Shown here piece after piece: positions 1 to 7,357 of a stretch of 45,447 nt of DNA (position 1 is the first letter of the stretch; each line of letters opens with the position of its first letter). The translations under genes were made by a program, and so were the position numbers. This stretch comes from Bacteroidetes bacterium ADurb.Bin217 (GTDB taxonomy: Bacteria; Bacteroidota; Bacteroidia; Bacteroidales; UBA1715), in NCBI GenBank assembly GCA_002069975.1, contig MWCJ01000020.1, positions 1 to 45,447 on the forward strand, in the 5' to 3' direction. The notes under the pieces were generated by a model. That model was not told where the DNA came from, searched no databases, and saw nothing but the letters and a program-made list of their open reading frames with translations.

Positions 1-138
1 AAAGTGAAAAACGAACAGTGAAAAGTGAAAAACGAACAGTGAAAAGTGAAAAACGAACAGTGAAAAGTGAAAAACGAACAGTGAAAAGTGAAAAACGAAC
101 AGTGAACAGTGAAAAACGAACAGTGAAAAGTGAAAAAT
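1..138. repeat. 21-bp tandem repeat array built of three heptamers
   Basis: Six full 21-bp copies occupy 1-126 and a partial seventh reaches about 138. The first five copies are identical; the sixth differs by one base at its start (aca for aaa). Each 21-mer is three 7-bp words: AAAGTGA, AAAACGA, ACAGTGA. The array probably continues past the left edge. It lies just upstream of hsdS. The length being a multiple of 3 means that copy-number change would not shift a reading frame. Related GTGAAAA heptamers recur at 1664-1694, 2057-2081 and, reversed, at 2130-2160. Confidence 0.95.
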
Positions 139-152
139 ATGGAAGTGAATAA
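3..152 (+). other. Open frame across the 21-bp array: heptapeptide repeat tail
   Basis: One forward frame is open from the left edge to a TAA at 150-152. It reads SEKRTVK repeated, with one K-to-N change, and ends SEKYGSE. If an upstream gene (in a type I locus probably hsdM) runs into this frame, the array would encode a basic heptapeptide tail on it. The other two forward frames have a stop in every copy, while all three reverse frames are open, so openness alone is weak evidence. No start codon is visible within the window. It may equally be non-coding spacer. Confidence 0.25.
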
Positions 153-170
153 ATTAAAAACGTTGTTGGT

Positions 171-1313
171 ATGAGTTGGGAAATGGTAAGAATAAAAGAT
201 ATCACGATTAATCTTGACAATAAAAGAAAACCTCTAAACGAAAGTGAAAGAAATAAAATTTCTAAAAAGCAACTATATCCATATATTGGAGCTAATAATA
301 TAATGGGATTTGTTGATGAATTTTTATTCGATGAAGAAATTATTTGCATTGCTGAAGATGGTGGAAGTTGGGGAGAAAATCAAAAATGTTGTGTTTATAC
401 TACAGAAAAATGCTGGGTTAATAATCATGCTCATGTTTTAGGTTCAAATAATAGAGCCGATTTGAAATACCTTATGTATTATTTAAATGCAACAGATTTA
501 AATAAATATATAACTGGTTCAACAAGAGGAAAATTAACAAAATCTGCACTAGATTCAATCCAAGTCCCACTTCCCCCTCTCTCCACCCAAAAACGCATAG
601 CAGAAATACTCGATGCAGCCGATGCCTTACGCCGCAAAGACCAAGAACTACTCAAAAAATACGACGAGCTTGCTCAAGCAATTTTTATTGATATGTTTGG
701 CGACCCTGTTAGGAATGAAAAGGGGTGGGAAGTTAAATCCTTAAGGGATGTTTGTACTAAAATAACTGATGGAACACATGATACTCCCGCTCGTTTAAAC
801 GAAGGTGTAAAGTTTATTACGGGAAAACATATCCGACCGTATATGATTGATTATGAAAACTCTGATTATGTTACTAAAGAAATTCATAGTGAAATTTATA
901 AAAGATGTAATCCCGTATATGGTGATATTTTATATACTAATATTGGTGTAAATTATGCAACAGCAGCTATGAATACAGTTAACTATGAATTTAGTATGAA
1001 AAATGTTGCATTATTAAAATATAAAAGAGAAATATTATGTGGCCGATTTTTAGAATATCATTTAAACAATGAATTTTTTAAAGATAAATTGAGAAGATTA
1101 ACTGGAATTGGAGGAGCTCAACAATTTTTAAGTTTAGCTCAAATTAATTCAATAAAAATTCTTGTGCCTGATATTAAACTTCAAGAAATTTTTGAATTAA
1201 AAATAAATAAACTTTTTGAAACATTAAAAATTCAAAATTTAGAAATTGCAAAATCTGAGTTACTCTTCAACTCCCTCATTCAAAAAGCATTTAAAGGAGA
1301 ATTAGTACAATAA
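171..1313 (+). CDS. hsdS: Type I restriction-modification specificity subunit HsdS
   Basis: This is the DNA-recognition subunit of a type I restriction-modification enzyme; it sets the target sequence for the HsdM2-HsdS methylase and the HsdR nuclease. At 380 aa it is full length for the family. It has a first target-recognition domain (about 1-135), a central conserved helical spacer (about 135-185, with PLSTQKRIAEILDAADALRR), a second recognition domain (about 190-340) and a C-terminal helix ending KAFKGELVQ. The start MSWEMVRIKDI is family-typical. An 11-codon ORF at 139-174 ends in a TGA that overlaps this ATG (ATGA), which may couple translation. The conserved spacer (about 565-710) is visibly richer in G+C than the two AT-rich recognition domains, which suggests domain exchange. 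hsdM is not in the window and is presumably to the left; hsdR follows at 2170. Confidence 0.93.
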   Translation: MSWEMVRIKDITINLDNKRKPLNESERNKISKKQLYPYIGANNIMGFVDEFLFDEEIICIAEDGGSWGENQKCCVYTTEKCWVNNHAHVLGSNNRADLKYLMYYLNATDLNKYITGSTRGKLTKSALDSIQVPLPPLSTQKRIAEILDAADALRRKDQELLKKYDELAQAIFIDMFGDPVRNEKGWEVKSLRDVCTKITDGTHDTPARLNEGVKFITGKHIRPYMIDYENSDYVTKEIHSEIYKRCNPVYGDILYTNIGVNYATAAMNTVNYEFSMKNVALLKYKREILCGRFLEYHLNNEFFKDKLRRLTGIGGAQQFLSLAQINSIKILVPDIKLQEIFELKINKLFETLKIQNLEIAKSELLFNSLIQKAFKGELVQ

Positions 1314-1315
1314 TT

Positions 1316-1581
1316 ATGGACGCAAAAATTACACAATATCAAAAGCAATGTTGGAAAACCTACAAACAAGAGGTTGGTATTTTGGCAAGCTATACCTATT
1401 TGTATGGCAATCCTGTAAAAGTGCATGTGCCTATGGATACTGCTTGTTGTGGTGTTATGATAATGAATATAATTATTTTGCTTGTCCACATCCTGGTATT
1501 TTAATGCGAGAAAGTGATATAAGTAAAAAATGGAAAAATGTATTAGTTACTATAATAGATAAAGTAAAAGTATTACTTTAG
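1316..1581 (+). pseudogene. Decayed gene, possibly a uracil-DNA-glycosylase-like protein
   Basis: It begins 3 bp after the hsdS stop. The first part (about 1316-1462) reads MDAKITQYQKQCWKTYKQEV... with a GNPVKVHVP segment. It then runs into a stop at 1504. A second frame, entered at about 1465, reads YNYFACPHPGIL and ends at 1581 with an amphipathic tail. The two parts look like the beginning and end of one protein joined by an internal deletion with a frame change. From memory, the N-terminal part and the HPG motif resemble UDG-like proteins found next to restriction genes in this phylum. That identity is tentative; the broken state is clearer than the family. Confidence 0.45.
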
Positions 1582-1663
1582 TAGGAAAAATATTAAAATG
1601 TTAGTTTCGAAAGCATAAAAAAATTGGTAATAATATCGTCCCCAACTTGGGGGCAAATTACCC

Positions 1664-1694
1664 GTGAAAAGTGAAAAGCTAAAAGTGAAAAGTG
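1664..1694 (+). repeat. Left inverted repeat of the four-helix-bundle gene cassette
   Basis: The 31 bases are heptamers GTGAAAA, GTGAAAA, GCTAAAA, GTGAAAA and a final GTG. They match the reverse complement of 2130-2160 at 29 of 31 positions. The copy ends directly before the ATG at 1695. A short GC-rich inverted repeat (CCCCAACTTGGGG) precedes it at about 1640-1652. Confidence 0.85.
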
Positions 1695-1704
1695 ATGAAA
1701 GAAA

Positions 1705-2049
1705 GTGTTTTTAAGGGATAAAAGTTATAAGTTTGCAATTCGAGTAGTAAAGCTTTCTCAATTTTTACAAATAGATAAAAAAGAATTTGTATTAAGTAAG
1801 CAAATTTTACGAAGCGGAACCGCTGTTGGAGCCTTAATTCGCGAAGCAGAATTTGGTCAAAGCACAGCCGATTTTATTAACAAAATGAGCATTTCGCTCA
1901 AAGAAGCAAACGAAACAGATTATTGGTTACATATTTTAAAAGATACCGATTACATAGAATTAAATTTATTTGAAAGCTTAGAATCCGATTGTAAAGAAAT
2001 AATAGCAATGTTAATAGCAACAGTAAAAACTGCAAAACTTAGAAAGTAA
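1705..2049 (+). CDS. Four-helix-bundle protein of the bIVP/S23 family, start apparently frameshifted
   Basis: The protein belongs to the small four-helix-bundle family (TIGR02436; 23S rRNA intervening-sequence protein), recognised by KSYKFAIRVVKLSQF, LSKQILRSGTAVGALIREAEF, FINKMSISLKEANETDYWL and a C-terminal CKEIIAMLIATVKT helix. The molecular function of free-standing members is not settled; the related Avd proteins bind nucleic acid in diversity-generating retroelements. The open frame starts at a GTG (1705), but an ATG at 1695 in another frame reads MKESVF. With one base fewer in the T5 run (1708-1712) or G3 run (1715-1717) it would join as MKESVFKDKSYKF, the usual family start. So the gene is either a one-base frameshift mutant, a sequencing error, or starts at GTG. 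It lies between hsdS and hsdR, inside inverted heptamer repeats, and is not an R-M component. Confidence 0.85.
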   Translation: MFLRDKSYKFAIRVVKLSQFLQIDKKEFVLSKQILRSGTAVGALIREAEFGQSTADFINKMSISLKEANETDYWLHILKDTDYIELNLFESLESDCKEIIAMLIATVKTAKLRK

Positions 2050-2056
2050 AAAGGTA

Positions 2057-2081
2057 AGAGTTAAAAGTGAACAGTTAAAAA
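2057..2081 (+). repeat. Degenerate heptamer repeat just after the four-helix-bundle gene
   Basis: Words AGTTAAA, AGTGAAC, AGTTAAA, AACTAAT follow each other with a 7-bp period, in the same orientation as the 1664-1694 copy. The GTGAACAGT string is shared with the array at 1-126. Confidence 0.6.
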
Positions 2082-2129
2082 CTAATTAAATATATGATAA
2101 TAAAAGCATTAAACGTAGTTTTACCAGCA

Positions 2130-2160
2130 CACTTTTCACTTTTAGTTTTTCACTCTTCAC
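2130..2160 (-). repeat. Right inverted repeat of the four-helix-bundle gene cassette
   Basis: Read on the reverse strand it is GTGAAGA, GTGAAAA, ACTAAAA, GTGAAAA, GTG, matching the left repeat (1664-1694) at 29 of 31 bases. It ends 9 bp before the hsdR start codon. The two repeats enclose about 435 bp that hold only the four-helix-bundle gene. Confidence 0.85.
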
Positions 2161-2169
2161 TTTAAAGAA

Positions 2170-5100
2170 ATGAGTAATTTTTCATTCATACCATCCCAAT
2201 TTTCGGCATTAACCGAAAGCCCCTGCGAAGCCGAAAAGCATGTGTATTCGGCTCCCTTGTATTGTGCTATGCTTTGTCGCAAAAGTTTAGAAGAATGGGT
2301 GCGTTGGATGTACGAACACGACGAAGATTTACAATTTCCGTACGATACTTCCTTAAACTCGCTCTTGCACGACCAAAGTTTTAAGAATGTAGTTGCTCCA
2401 ATGCAGTTTAATCAAATAAATGTAATTCGTAAGCTTGGTAATAATGCAGTACATACTGGTGCTAAAATAAAACCGCAGGAAGCATTACAGTCGTTACATT
2501 TATTACATGGTTTTATTGCTTGGATTTGTAAAATTTATAACGAAGAAAAAGTTATAGTTCCTGCTTTTGACGAAAGTTTATTAGTTAAAGATTCGGGAAA
2601 AGACAAAAGTAAAGACGAGTTACAAAAACTAGAAAATGCGTATCTCCAACAGCAACAAAAACTAAAAAAACTAGAAGACGAACTTGCAAGCATTAAAGCA
2701 ATAAAAGACCAAAATTTTGCAACAGTTCCACCACCAATAGACCCCAACGAAGAACTTACTCGCAAAATATATATAGATACTTTGTTGCGTGAAGCAGGTT
2801 GGGATCCGTATGGAACAAATGTACCCGAGTTTCCGCTCAAAAATTGTATGCCTTGTGCCGATGGTAGCTTTACCAATGGCTATGTAGATTACGTGTTATG
2901 GGGCGACGATGGTAAACCACTTGCTGTAGTAGAAGCAAAACGTACACACCGAGACTCACGAGTAGGGCAAAATCAAGCAAAACTGTATGCCGATGGTTTA
3001 CAAAAAGAATATGGTCAACGTCCAGTAATTTTCTACTCAAATGGTTTTGAAACATGGATGTGGGACGATTTGAATTATCCACCACGAAAAGTATATGGAT
3101 TCTATACCAAAGATGAATTGCAATTATTAGTGCAACGCCGAACATATAAGTTACTACTTGCAACACAAAAAATAAACGATGCAATAACCGATAGATATTA
3201 CCAACACGAAGCTATTAGAAAAATAGCAGAAGCGTTAGAGAAAAATCATCGTGAGGGCTTGCTTGTAATGGCTACTGGGACAGGTAAAACGAGGGTTTCA
3301 GCTTCGTTGGTAGATTTGCTAAGTAAAGCAGGTTGGGTAAAACGAGTGTTGTTCCTTGCCGATAGAAATGCATTAATACATCAGGCAAAAGTAAATTTAA
3401 ACGATTATTTGCCAAATTTACCAGCAGTTGACTTAACAAAAGAAAAAGAAGACGAAAGTAGTCGTATTGTGTTTTCAACCTATCAAACCATGATTAACAT
3501 GATTGATGGCGAAACCAATGGCGATAATCGTTTGTATAGTGTAGGACATTTCGACCTCATAATATTCGACGAAATTCATCGAAGTGTGTACAAACGCTAT
3601 AAAGCAATATTCAAATATTTCGATGGAATTAGAATTGGGTTAACCGCTACACCAAAGTCCGAAACTGATAGAGATACGTATGCATTGTTTAATATGGAGC
3701 CAAATAATCCTACCTATGCATACGAACTTGAACAAGGAGTAAACGATAAATTTTTAGTGCCGCCCAAAGCAATTTCGGTACCTATTAAATTTCAACGACA
3801 AGGTATAAAATACGCCGAATTAAGCGAAGAAGAAAAAATACAATACGAAGAAGAATTTGTCGACCCAATTACAGGCGAAATTCCCGAAGAAATTGATTCT
3901 TCGGCATTAAACAATTGGCTTTTTAATACCGATACTGTAGATAAAGTTATAAGTCATCTCATGACTAATGGAATAAAGGTAGAAGGCGGCGACAAATTAG
4001 CTAAAACAATCATATTTGCACGTTCACACAAACATTCCAAATTTATCGAAGAACGCTTTAATATTCAATATCCCGAGTATAAAGGAGAGTTTTTAAAAGT
4101 AATTGATTACCACGAAGAATATAAATACGACCTACTTAACAAGTTCAAAGAAAAAACGAAAATGCCACAAATTGCAGTATCGGTAGATATGCTCGATACA
4201 GGAATTGATGTGCCCGAAATTTGTAATCTTGTATTTTTTAAGGTTGTGAGAAGTAGTGCCAAATTTTGGCAAATGGTGGGAAGAGGTACTCGATTGTGTA
4301 AAGACTTATTTGCAATAGGTAATGATAAAACAGAATTTGTAATTTTCGATTTTTGCGAAAATCTTGAATTTTTTAGTGCTAATCCTAAAGGTTTTGAAGC
4401 AGGAAATGGCAAGTCGTTAAGTCAACGATTATTTGAGTTACGATTACGTTTGGCTTTTATTCTTTTAAACCAAGAAGAAAGCGAATTGCAAGAATATGGT
4501 CAATCTCTAATAAACCATTTGATACAGCAAACACAAGCATTAAATACCGATAGTTTTGTAGTGCGTATGCATTGGAAAATTGTAGAGAAATATAAAGATG
4601 CAAATAGTTGGAATGCATTGTCTGATATTGATATTAAAGAACTACACGACCACATTGCACCACTAATTACAGAAGTTGACCAAGACGAAATGGCAAAACG
4701 TTTTGATGCATTAATGTTAGATTTGCAATTGCGAGTTTTAAATGGTGAAAAAAAGCAAGTTGAACTCATTAATAAAGTAACACATATTGCAGGGAAATTA
4801 AGTAAAAAAGCTACAATTCCTGCTGTTGCTAAAAAAATGGAAACAATAAAACAAGTTCAGCAAAAATCATTTTGGGAAAAAATTTCAATTGTGGGTATAG
4901 AAAGAATTAGAGAAGAATTGCGAGATGTTGTTAAATTCCTCGATATTGAAGCAATTACAACATATTATACAAATTTTGAAGATGAATTTGAAGCAAACGG
5001 AACAGAACATCAACTTGTATATAATGTCAATAATCTTGAGGCTTATAGAAACAAAGTAGAGCAGTATTTAAAAGAACATAGCAATCATATAACTATTCAT

Positions 5101-5505
5101 AAAATTCGCACGAATGTGCAAATTACAAAAGCAGAATTGCAATTGTTAGAAACTATGTTATTTGAACAAGGAACAATAGGTACAAAAGAAGATTTTATTC
5201 ATGCCTATGGAGAACAGCCATTAGCAAAATTTATTCGCACAATTGTAGGTTTAGATACTAATGCAGCAAAACTTGAATTTGGAGGTTTATTAAACAATCA
5301 AACGTTTAATTCTCAACAAATACGCTTTATTGATACCATCATTAATTTCTTTTCGGTAAAAGGAATTGTTGAGCCTGCAATGTTGTTTGAACCACCATTT
5401 ACCGATATTAATTCGAGTGGAATAGTTGGATTGTTTGATAACGATACATCAACAAAAATTATAGAATTAATTGAGAAAATTAATCATAGTGTTGATGTGG
5501 CTTAA
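2170..5505 (+). CDS. hsdR: Type I restriction enzyme endonuclease/translocase subunit HsdR
   Basis: This is the motor and nuclease subunit that translocates and cuts unmethylated DNA in complex with HsdM and HsdS. An N-terminal DUF4145-like helical domain (about 1-130) is followed by a coiled coil (about 145-180) and the PD-(D/E)xK nuclease core (D240, E255-A-K257). The superfamily 2 helicase motor follows: Walker A ATGTGKT at 368-374, DEIH box at 467-470, LTATP at 491-495 and motif VI QMVGRGTR at 701-708. A C-terminal EcoEI-like region continues to residue 1111. All catalytic motifs are intact and the length is normal for the EcoEI-type branch, so the gene looks functional. It has an ATG start 9 bp after the right inverted repeat. 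It is separated from hsdS by about 860 bp of decayed and inserted sequence, unusual for an R-M operon. Confidence 0.95.
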   Translation: MSNFSFIPSQFSALTESPCEAEKHVYSAPLYCAMLCRKSLEEWVRWMYEHDEDLQFPYDTSLNSLLHDQSFKNVVAPMQFNQINVIRKLGNNAVHTGAKIKPQEALQSLHLLHGFIAWICKIYNEEKVIVPAFDESLLVKDSGKDKSKDELQKLENAYLQQQQKLKKLEDELASIKAIKDQNFATVPPPIDPNEELTRKIYIDTLLREAGWDPYGTNVPEFPLKNCMPCADGSFTNGYVDYVLWGDDGKPLAVVEAKRTHRDSRVGQNQAKLYADGLQKEYGQRPVIFYSNGFETWMWDDLNYPPRKVYGFYTKDELQLLVQRRTYKLLLATQKINDAITDRYYQHEAIRKIAEALEKNHREGLLVMATGTGKTRVSASLVDLLSKAGWVKRVLFLADRNALIHQAKVNLNDYLPNLPAVDLTKEKEDESSRIVFSTYQTMINMIDGETNGDNRLYSVGHFDLIIFDEIHRSVYKRYKAIFKYFDGIRIGLTATPKSETDRDTYALFNMEPNNPTYAYELEQGVNDKFLVPPKAISVPIKFQRQGIKYAELSEEEKIQYEEEFVDPITGEIPEEIDSSALNNWLFNTDTVDKVISHLMTNGIKVEGGDKLAKTIIFARSHKHSKFIEERFNIQYPEYKGEFLKVIDYHEEYKYDLLNKFKEKTKMPQIAVSVDMLDTGIDVPEICNLVFFKVVRSSAKFWQMVGRGTRLCKDLFAIGNDKTEFVIFDFCENLEFFSANPKGFEAGNGKSLSQRLFELRLRLAFILLNQEESELQEYGQSLINHLIQQTQALNTDSFVVRMHWKIVEKYKDANSWNALSDIDIKELHDHIAPLITEVDQDEMAKRFDALMLDLQLRVLNGEKKQVELINKVTHIAGKLSKKATIPAVAKKMETIKQVQQKSFWEKISIVGIERIREELRDVVKFLDIEAITTYYTNFEDEFEANGTEHQLVYNVNNLEAYRNKVEQYLKEHSNHITIHKIRTNVQITKAELQLLETMLFEQGTIGTKEDFIHAYGEQPLAKFIRTIVGLDTNAAKLEFGGLLNNQTFNSQQIRFIDTIINFFSVKGIVEPAMLFEPPFTDINSSGIVGLFDNDTSTKIIELIEKINHSVDVA

Positions 5506-5746
5506 ATTAAGAATATGAAATATTTTAAACTTTCTCACCAAAATTGAATTCAGTTTGCTAAAAATTTTTGTTTTTAGTTCACCAAATACGTACAAAATGT
5601 ATCAATTTATTATCGCTGTAATTATTTGAATTACTGTTAAATAAATTCATTCTGTGAGTTCAAAAATAAAATATATTTTTACTCACTGAATTACTCACCG
5701 AATAGATTGCGATTATTTGTGTTCAAATGAACACAATTGAATACAA
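5506..5746. other. Non-coding interval between hsdR and tRNA-Pro
   Basis: No convincing gene is seen. It contains a 12-bp tandem duplication TACTCACYGAAT at 5680-5703, and an inverted partial copy ATTCTGTGAGT at 5649-5659 that could form a hairpin with it. A separate perfect inverted repeat, TTGTGTTC / GAACACAA with a 4-nt loop, lies at 5717-5736. These could be part of an integration or regulatory site, but nothing shows a function. Confidence 0.5.
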
Positions 5747-5780
5747 AAAAGCCTGAAAATCAACAGATTTGCAGGCTTTT
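5747..5780 (-). terminator. Terminator of the tRNA-Pro transcript
   Basis: The stem AAAAGCCTG / CAGGCTTTT (5747-5755 with 5772-5780) is extended inside by AAATC / GATTT, and on the reverse strand it runs into a T-rich tract. It lies 25 bp beyond the tRNA 3' end. Because the arms end in A4 and T4 it may also work for hsdR in the forward direction. Confidence 0.8.
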
Positions 5781-5804
5781 GTTTGAAATTGAATTCCGAC
5801 TTTG

Positions 5805-5879
5805 TCGGGATGACCCGATTCGAACGGGCGACCCCACGCCCCCCAGACGTGTACTCTAACCGGGCTGAGCTACATCCCG
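5805..5879 (-). tRNA. tRNA-Pro (anticodon GGG)
   Basis: Read on the reverse strand, a perfect 7-bp acceptor stem CGGGATG / CATCCCG with discriminator A encloses a D arm (GCTCAGCCCGGTTAGAGTA region), an anticodon stem CACGT / GCGTG around loop CTGGGGG, and a T arm with GTTCGAATC. The loop places GGG at 34-36, giving proline. CCA is not encoded (CAA follows). The trailer CCGAC-AAA-GTCGG can pair with the acceptor end. The tRNA 3' end faces the restriction locus. Confidence 0.96.
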
Positions 5880-5935
5880 AATGCTCAATTTTGTGCAAAT
5901 GTATTGTTTATTTCTTTTGTAACAAAATTACCAAA

Positions 5936-6187
5936 TCAAAAATTTGTGTCTAATGTGGTAAATTCATTGGCACACGATTGTTTGTATGCTTCTAATATGC
6001 TGTCGTTCATGTGTATGGTATCTGCTGTTTGTTGAATATGCTCCTCTACACAATTACAATATGATTGCAAACTGTCTTTATATATGGTTTGCAATTCCTT
6101 GTCGGCAACACATGCGTCTTTGTCGAATGTTGCATGATTTGTACAACTTGCAGTAAATATGACAATTGAATATACTATTTTTTTCAT
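5936..6187 (-). CDS. Small putative lipoprotein
   Basis: This 83-aa protein starts MKKIVYSIVIFTASC, a short basic-hydrophobic leader with a lipobox-like TASC at Cys15, so it is probably exported and lipid-anchored. The mature part is charged and has several more cysteines (in DACVADK, YCNCVEE and SCANEF). No family is recognised. It sits alone between the tRNA gene and the divergent trxB. Its start is the first ATG and the open frame fills the interval, but with no recognised relatives its reality rests on the signal peptide. Confidence 0.6.
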   Translation of the reverse strand: MKKIVYSIVIFTASCTNHATFDKDACVADKELQTIYKDSLQSYCNCVEEHIQQTADTIHMNDSILEAYKQSCANEFTTLDTNF

Positions 6188-6255
6188 ATCTCAATTTGTT
6201 TGTAATGAATTTCTAATTTGGTTGACAAATATCTGAAAAAAAAATAGTATTCCTT

Positions 6256-6285
6256 TTGTGGGGTACATAAAATAAAGTAATTTTA
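6256..6285 (+). promoter_or_regulatory. Bacteroidota-type promoter of trxB
   Basis: TTG at 6256-6258 is followed after 19 bp by TAATTTTA at 6278-6285, one mismatch from the TAnnTTTG -7 box. The expected transcript starts about 30 nt before the trxB ATG. Confidence 0.5.
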
Positions 6286-6321
6286 GTGTCAAATTTTATA
6301 ATTTAAATTATTAGACAAGCA

Positions 6322-7254
6322 ATGGCAATTGAAAAAGTAAAATGTTTAATTATTGGTAGTGGCCCTGCAGGCTTTACTGCGGCTATATATGCTGCTCGTG
6401 CCAATATGAATCCTGTGTTATACGAAGGCTTACAGCCCGGTGGTCAGTTAACTACAACTACCGAAGTCGATAATTTTCCCGGATATCCAGAAGGTGTTAC
6501 CGGTCCGCAACTTATGGAAGATTTGCGAAAACAAGCACAACGATTTGGTGCCGATATTCGCTCCGGATATGCTACGTCTGTTGACTTTTCGGGAACTAAT
6601 AGAATTGTGGAAATTGATGGTGAAACCAAGATAGAAGCTCAAGTTGTAATTATTTCTACGGGTGCTACCGCTAAGTATCTTGGACTCGAAAGCGAAGAAA
6701 AATATAAAGGTTTGGGTGTGTCGGCTTGTGCAACCTGCGATGGGTTTTTCTATCGCAAACAAGATGTTGCTGTAGTAGGAGGGGGCGATACTGCTGCCGA
6801 AGAAGCTACGTATTTGGCAGGATTGGCAAATAAAGTATATCTTATAGTTCGAAAAGACCATATGCGTGCTTCTAAAGCAATGCAACAACGGGTAGAAAAT
6901 ACGCCAAATATTGAAGTGCTTTACGAACATGTAACGCAAGAAGTGCTTGGCGATGCTAATGGAGTGAATGGCGTTCGCCTACTCAAAAAAGGAACCGAAG
7001 AAGTTGTGATAAACGTAACGGGATTCTTCTTGGCAATTGGGCATACTCCGAATACCGAAATATTTAAAAATTTCTTAGAGCTCGACGAAGTAGGATATAT
7101 AAAAACAAAACCGGGCTCTTCGCATACGAATGTTTCGGGTGTGTTTGCATGTGGTGATGTGCAAGATCCTCACTATCGCCAAGCTATTACTGCTGCCGGT
7201 TCGGGTTGTATGGCTGCTTTAGATGCCGAACGATATTTGGGAAGTCTTTTATAA
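6322..7254 (+). CDS. trxB: Thioredoxin reductase
   Basis: This FAD enzyme passes electrons from NADPH to thioredoxin in the cytoplasm. The FAD-binding GSGPAG is at residues 12-17, the redox-active CATC at 136-139, the NADPH-binding GGGD at 153-156, and the closing FAD motif ACGD at 276-279. At 310 aa it is normal length, and the C-terminal GSGCMAALDAERYL is characteristic of TrxB. It is monocistronic as far as can be seen: its own promoter lies upstream and a heptamer repeat lies downstream. The CATC pair and the separate NADPH domain distinguish it from related alkyl hydroperoxide reductase F and from ferredoxin-NADP reductases. Confidence 0.96.
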   Translation: MAIEKVKCLIIGSGPAGFTAAIYAARANMNPVLYEGLQPGGQLTTTTEVDNFPGYPEGVTGPQLMEDLRKQAQRFGADIRSGYATSVDFSGTNRIVEIDGETKIEAQVVIISTGATAKYLGLESEEKYKGLGVSACATCDGFFYRKQDVAVVGGGDTAAEEATYLAGLANKVYLIVRKDHMRASKAMQQRVENTPNIEVLYEHVTQEVLGDANGVNGVRLLKKGTEEVVINVTGFFLAIGHTPNTEIFKNFLELDEVGYIKTKPGSSHTNVSGVFACGDVQDPHYRQAITAAGSGCMAALDAERYLGSLL

Positions 7255-7297
7255 TTCTTAATTCTTAATTTTTAATTCTTAATTATTAATGGTTAAT
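7255..7297. repeat. 7-bp tandem repeat after trxB
   Basis: Six heptamers of the form NNNTTAA start at the base after the trxB stop: TTCTTAA, TTCTTAA, TTTTTAA, TTCTTAA, TTATTAA, TGGTTAA. The stretch 7281-7297 is an exact reverse complement of 34958-34974. It has no terminator-like hairpin. Confidence 0.85.
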
Positions 7298-7357
7298 ACT
7301 GGGCATTACTTTATGAACTTTCTAACTTTACAAACTTACAACTCAATTTGCAATTAA

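Noticed and set aside
1..138. CRISPR array
   Set aside because: The 21-bp units are contiguous, with no spacers and no cas genes.
1664..2160. Diversity-generating retroelement around the Avd-like gene
   Set aside because: No reverse transcriptase and no template/variable repeat pair is present in the window.
6448..6939. 163-codon reverse ORF opposite trxB
   Set aside because: It lies wholly within trxB, has an atypical Cys/Ser/Phe-rich composition and no family features; an antisense shadow.
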